Origin: Lumnitzera littorea
Taxonomy: Eukaryota; Streptophyta; Magnoliopsida; Myrtales; Combretaceae
Assembly (NCBI GenBank): GCA_024138015.1
Contig: JAMXBB010000004.1
Coordinates: 82,247,613 to 82,311,612, forward strand
Length of the DNA stretch: 64,000 bases
Direction of reading: 5' to 3'
Shown: positions 59,446-64,000 of the stretch, piece by piece
Layout: each line of letters opens with the position of its first letter
Numbering within the stretch: position 1 is the stretch's first letter
The notes under the pieces: model-generated
Told to the model about the DNA's origin: nothing
Database searches by the model: none
The model's input: only the letters and a program-made list of their open reading frames with translations
Program-made: the position numbers and the translations under genes

Positions 59446-60352
59446 GTAAGCATAACCAATATACCCAATTGTGTTCAACCTCATTTATCATGTTGTATGA
59501 TTGTTAATGGTTTTTCTTCCGTATAGGTCGATACACTACGGTCAGTTTAGTTGATCGATGACATAAGGATGGATCACAAGATCGTTACAGGAGGCCTCCA
59601 ATTCCTAGAGGATGATGGTGGTATTATCTTACACCATCCCCTTCCACATGATCTACCACTGAATGAAGATGCCTAGCTTAAGACACCTACACCTCAACTG
59701 CCACATACCAAAGTCCATACTAAAGGAGGTAGGGCTAGAATGAGATGAAGAAGGGGTTGAGGGGATCTAAAAGTTCCATCTATAGGGCAACATTCCATCT
59801 ACTTAGGTGAGATTAGACTTAGCTCTACAGCTTCCCATATCACACCACCCTCTCATTAACCTTTAGAGGTCTATAGTGCACCGACAACACCTTGAAGAAG
59901 GCATACTATGCACTTTCAAAGTTCCATAATGGTGAGAGGCTTACCCAGCACCGATGACCTCTACGTGTTAGCTCTATCTCCCCTAAAGACTTTTCAAATT
60001 CATCGGCTAAGCCATTTACGGGTCCTTCAAAGAGACAATCATCTCAACTGTCTGGATATGGCACATTCTTAGGTCTACATAAGGGTCAATGTTAGTCCAC
60101 CCCTTGAATGCTATGATGTTTAAAAATTGATGTACCCAAATCTTGATTAAATTTTATTTTTTTTTATTACATTCTAATTATATGTATCTATAGTATTGAC
60201 AGATGAATACATGGCTAATGTAAAGTTCACAAATTTGATAGTTATATTTGAATGAAAACTTAGTTGCAAATTGAATGTATTTGGAAAATTTGTGTTCATC
60301 TGGTTTTGTATTGGAGTTGCATGCCTACAATGTGAGTTTATGTATAGGAATA
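59446..60352 (+). pseudogene. Intron and low-complexity C-terminal tail after the PMD
   Basis: A second intron is plausible at 59446-59526 (TTA|GTAAGC..GTATAG). The following exon reads 'DGGIILHHPLPHDLPLNEDA' and then a Ser/Thr/Pro-rich low-complexity sequence to about 60120, as in the tails of transposon-borne PMD proteins. 60130-60350 is AT-rich 3' UTR-like sequence before the right arm. Confidence 0.45.
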
Positions 60353-60440
60353 CTGCACTGAAGTCGCATGCCCCCCATGCGACTTCAATGCAAATTTCAA
60401 TCCCAACTAAAGTTGCATGTCTGCATGCAACTTTACTACC
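60353..60440. repeat. Right inverted arm of the MULE with two perfect hairpins
   Basis: Reverse-complementary to 53177-53267. GAAGTCGCATG (60360-60370), CCCCC, CATGCGACTTC (60376-60386) forms an 11-bp perfect stem. AAGTTGCATG (60410-60419), TCTG, CATGCAACTT (60424-60433) forms a 10-bp perfect stem. One more motif copy (AGTTGCATG) lies just inside at 60315-60323. Confidence 0.8.
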
Positions 60441-60805
60441 TCAAACCCTTAATATCTTTCACTCCAGGCCTATTTTTGTACTACTTTTTTGCAAGTGCTC
60501 TAATGGCATACTAAACTCTCGTTTTTATGGTGAAGGTCAAATCAGGTCGGTGATCATCTTGTTAGGAATGTCTAAGCTTTTTTAAGTAAGGAAGATTAAC
60601 CAATAGGTCCTTCTAGATTAACTTGTTTAGAGATTTAATAGCTTAAATAAGGGTGTAACAGCTTGACAACTAATGCAACCGATAGCTCTAAGTGTAGATC
60701 AGCTCAACCTTGGCAAGTTAGCTACTTAGGATCCCACACACCAAGTTTTGAAGGCCATAGAGTTAGGCTTAGGTAAGAGGCCCATAGGTCAGATTCCTAT
60801 AAGCT
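60441..60805 (-). repeat. Degenerate LTR remnant of the last Gypsy element
   Basis: The junction 'cctataagctccccagggttgtagaagatttggcc' region (60797-60830) aligns with 'cctatcagccccctaagggtgttgaagattta' at 28411-28441, that is, the LTR start and polypurine tract of the minus-strand family. The LTR itself (from about 60540) is strongly diverged or a different subfamily. 60441-60540 is unassigned. Confidence 0.4.
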
Positions 60806-60989
60806 CCCCAGGGTTGTAGAAGATTTGGCCTTAAATCGTCGAGCTCGACTTCATGTAAGACATAAGGAGTCAATTCAACAGCATTGAAGGTCAAGATACA
60901 CCATATCCTTTTAGCAAATCTAATTCGTAGGTGTTGTTGTTAATCTTTCCTAATATCTTGAATGGTCCATCAACTTAAGGTAACAACTT

Positions 60990-61700
60990 ATTGCTCTTAT
61001 GGCTGAAGAACCTTTCCTTGCTAATGTGGATCCACAACTAGTCTTTTAGTTGAAAACTTATGGTCTTCTTTCCTTAGTTTCCATGCTTTTTGTTCTTGGA
61101 TGGCTGCTCAAATACCTTATGATGTAGCTTCTAAATCTCCTATGCTTGATTAATACCACTTAAGCTCTCCTCCTTTAAGGTTGAGATAGAGATTATACCT
61201 ATCCATAAGGTTAGATTGTATCCATATACAACCTCAAATGCAAACTTACTAGTTAAACTATGTGTAGACATATTGTGAACGAACTCAATAATAGGTAAAT
61301 TGGTAAGGTTCTTCCATACAATAGCTCAAAGAAGTGAACTAAGGGTCTAGTTTATGACTTCAGTTAGGCTATCAATTTGGGGGTAACAAGACATTCCAAA
61401 CATCAATTTTGTCCTAAGCCTTCACTATAACGTCTTCTAAAAGAAGGTAAGCAACAGATAAGGCATCTTCCATATTTAGGTGGCGAATAGAGTGCGTTAT
61501 TTTACTAAACCAATCTACAACCACCATGATGAAATCATGTTTCCAAGCAGTTCTTAGTAGCCCAAAGACAAAATCTATGCTAAGATCAATCAATGGCTAA
61601 GCTGAGATCAATAAAGGTATATACTCTACATAGGCTTCCTTCTTCCCCTTAGCTCATTTGCATATAACATACCTCTCCAATGCTCGATTTATATCCTTTA
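60990..61700 (-). pseudogene. Integrase remnant of the last Gypsy element
   Basis: The plus-strand text parallels the integrase region at 28560-29400 step by step ('gttagattgtatccatatacaacctc', 'aaccaatctacaaccaccatgatgaaatc'). On the minus strand this gives pieces such as 'DFIMVVVDWF' (about 61540-61510). It is heavily broken. Confidence 0.55.
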
Positions 61701-62139
61701 GGATACTTGGCTAGTAAAAATGCTCTTTTAACAACTCATAGGTTCTTCATTCCCTAAAATGACTTACTAATCCTCCAACATAAGCTTCCTGAACTAGCAA
61801 CTTTCTTATCGAACTATTTGGATTGCATAGTTAACCCTTCTTATACAAATATCCTTCTATTCAATAATACCCATCAATAGATACCCCTTCTCTACACTTG
61901 GCTACGGTGGGCCCAAAGTCCTCATTCTAGTCATACAACTTAGTCACTAAACCAAATTCAAGAACCCCTGCTTGTGGTCAAGTGATTAATACATGCCTCC
62001 AATATAGGGCGTCTACCATAATGTTTGTACTTCCTTTCTTGCACTTGATCACGTATGAGAAGAATTCCAAGAACTTAAACCCATCTATCTTAACATCGTA
62101 TCAGCTTTGCTGACTGTAGAGATATTTCAAGGATTCACG

Positions 62140-63180
62140 TCAGTATAGATCACAAAAGTATGAAACAAGAGAAAATGTTGCAATGAGTGCATATACCAAA
62201 GGGTAAAACTCTTTTTTATAGATTAAGTAATTTAAGGTAACACCACTAAGCTTTTTGCTAAAATATGCAATAATACAATGCTCTTGCATGAGTATGACTC
62301 CAATTCCTACTCTAAAAGCATCACACTTAATCTCAAACACCTTCTTGAAGTCAAGTGAGGCTAATATTAAAGTGACGGTGATTCTCTAATTAATTTCCTT
62401 AAAGCTTCTCTAAGTTTGGTATGTCCATTAAATTCATTTACCTTCTTAGTTAGCTCGATCTATAGATCTATCATAGTACTAAAGTTATATATAAATCGTC
62501 TATAGAAGGATGTAAGCCCATGAAAGCTTTTGACATAGGTTAGCCAATTGACTATTGATTTGTCTTTCTCATCATCCACTCTTACGCCATCTCCATTAAT
62601 GATAAAATCCAATAATACCACCTCGGGTTGGTAGAAATTATACTTCTTTAAGTTTCCAAAGTGCTTCCCAACTTGCAATACATTAAATAATTCCCTTCAA
62701 TATAGAACATGCTTAGAAGATCTCTATTGTATACAAATATCACAAAAGTAGACTACGACACACCTTCTAATCAAACAACATGGTATATGGTTCATTACAC
62801 ACATGATAATACTAGGTGCATTGGTCAACCCAAATGGAAAGACCATTTACTCATAGGCATATCTTAAAGGTAGTCTTCTAGTCATCACTTCGCCTCATCC
62901 TAATTTGATGGTAATTGCTCTTCAAGTCCATCTTTGAGAAGATCTAAGCTCTATACAACTCATTTAACATATCATCTAACCTCAGAATTAGGAACCTGTA
63001 CTTAATGGTAATCTTGTTGATAATTAGGTTGTCTACACACATCTTCCAAGAGCCACCTTTCTTTGGTACTAATAAGACAACTACGGCATAAGGGCTTGTG
63101 CTTTCTTGTACAAATCCCTTTTTGATTAGTTCATTTACTTATCTCTTCAACTCTTTGGCTTCCTCGAGCTTTATGATATG
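62140..63180 (-). pseudogene. RT and RNase H remnant of the last Gypsy element
   Basis: RT: 'VNELIKKGFVQESTSPYAVV', 'LLVPKKGGSWKMCVDN' and 'KMDLKSNYHQIRMRRSDD' (63150-62870). The active site FDD is 'FCD' (Cys at 62754-62752). The connection domain is open at 62678-62460 ('PEVVLLDFIINGDGVRVDDE' and 'VKSFHGLTSFYRRFIYNFST'). RNase H is open at 62340-62140 ('FEIKCDAFRVGIGVILMQEH' and 'IIAYFSKKLSGVTLNYLIY'). Confidence 0.8.
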
Positions 63181-64000
63181 GACAAATCGATTAGGTGAGG
63201 CAAGTTCAGTTTGTAAATTGATGCTACATCAATGTCCCTCGGTGGTGATAGGCCACTAGGTAGCTCATCTGAAAATAGATCCTTATATTCTTCTAATGAC
63301 TTTCTCATCTCAGTGGGTATTGACTTTAGGTCAGCTACCTATAGCCATTGCTTGATAATAAGCATGTACATTGGCTTAGTAGTTCTTAGAGCTTGTTGTA
63401 GTTCACCTTGCACCATGAGCAATGCCATCTCCTGAGTTCGAGCAAGTTGAGTTTAAGCTTCTTGTACTTTCCAGGCTATCATTGGGCGTAAGACAATCCT
63501 TTTCTCACCTTTTTGGAATATATAGGTGTTCTTATGTCTATCATGTAACACTTACTCATCAAATAACCAAGGGAAACCAAGTAGTATGTGGGATGCACAC
63601 ATAAGTATCACATCATAGAAGATTTCATCCTTACATTTATCTCTTCTAGACATTGGTACTTATATTTGAAAAGTGACATGTAAAGCTTCCTTCTAGTTGA
63701 ACCAATGTAATTTATAAGGCCAAGGATGGGAGATGGTTGATAACTTTAGTCTTCTTATTAGCTTCGATGCAACCACATTAGTGTAATTCCCTTCGTTAAT
63801 AATAAATACACATAAGTTACCTTTGCCTCAATAGCTAATATAGAATAAGTTCTCCCTTCAAGTATTCTCCATAGATAGGGTGACATTCAAAACTCTACAC
63901 AACAATGCTTAGGAAATGAACCTTCTCAATTTATACTGTGCCCTCCTCATCTTCATGAAACTCATTAAGTACACCCCATATCCCTTCCTTCTTTTCTACA

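Larger units (their letters stand above)
53177..60440 (+). mobile_element. Mutator-like element (MULE) with transposase and plant mobile domain
   Basis: The element is bounded by inverted arms (53177-53267 and 60353-60440). Inside on plus: a TATA box, a MuDR-type transposase remnant (53766-57880) and a plant mobile domain (PMD) coding region (58145-59445, with a low-complexity extension to about 60120). A 1435-bp solo LTR is nested in the transposase N-terminus. MuDR transposase cuts and moves the element by its ends. PMD is the domain of Arabidopsis MAIN and MAIL proteins and is known also from plant transposons. Stops, often at Gln positions, and a lost catalytic Asp make it inactive. Outer ends may extend 40-60 bp further. 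No 9-11-bp target duplication was found. Confidence 0.75.
60806..64000 (-). mobile_element. Ty3/Gypsy pol remnant, minus strand, cut by the window edge
   Basis: Runs beyond 64000. From high to low coordinates: protease region (about 63900-63230), RT (63180-62460), RNase H (62340-62140), integrase (61700-60990), polypurine tract and LTR. Wording and orientation match the 27.5-34.1-kb element, including the sequence around the polypurine tract, so the two belong to one family or close subfamilies. Stops and frameshifts are as common as there. Confidence 0.75.

Noticed and set aside
1..64000. CRISPR arrays, operons, bacterial promoters, rRNA
   Set aside because: Nothing of the kind is seen. Introns, plant protein families and transposon types show a plant nuclear sequence.

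Overview
The window looks like nuclear DNA of a flowering plant, probably a eudicot. It is AT-rich, has one ordinary intron-containing plant gene, and is otherwise packed with decayed plant-type transposable elements (Ty3/Gypsy, Ty1/Copia, L1-type LINE, Mutator, hAT-like MITEs, a possible SINE). The species cannot be named from the sequence. There is one assembly gap (37960-38335).

Layout. 1-3900: intergenic, with a roughly 343-bp tandem repeat interrupted by a poly-A-tailed, LINE-like fragment. 3921-6609 (minus): the only convincing host gene, a two-exon U-box/ARM-repeat E3 ubiquitin ligase of the PUB9 type, with a short upstream ORF in its leader. About 7890-14416 (plus): a dead Tat-lineage Ty3/Gypsy element. 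14540-15053 and about 19080-24539 (plus): LINE remnants. A solo LTR (19898-about 20640) sits inside the endonuclease region, and about 3.7 kb of unclassified AT-rich DNA lies between the two parts. 27546-34099 (minus): a Ty3/Gypsy element with both LTRs, the same family as the solo LTRs at 19.9 kb and 49.3 kb. 35128-35457: a hAT-type MITE with a perfect 8-bp target duplication. 39143-44788 (plus): another Ty3/Gypsy element with two LTRs of about 540 bp and a perfect 5-bp target duplication. 45438-46577: a head-to-tail pair of hAT-like repeats. 46800-47850 (minus): a Ty1/Copia gag-protease remnant. 53177-60440 (plus): a Mutator-like element encoding a MuDR-type transposase and a plant mobile domain, with hairpin-forming inverted ends and a 1435-bp solo LTR inserted in its N-terminal coding region. 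60540-64000 (minus): the 3' part of one more Ty3/Gypsy element, cut off by the window edge.

How it fits together. The protein remnants can be read through long stretches, but stops interrupt them, often where family members have Gln or Trp, and most catalytic sites that can be read carry substitutions. This is the pattern expected of old, methylated transposons. Nesting gives a relative order: the LINE is older than the solo LTR inside it, and the Mutator element is older than the solo LTR inside it. The most unusual structure is the Mutator-like element: transposase plus plant mobile domain, a TATA box at the inner edge of the left end, and terminal arms built from alternating copies of a 10-bp motif. 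None of the transposons looks autonomous today.
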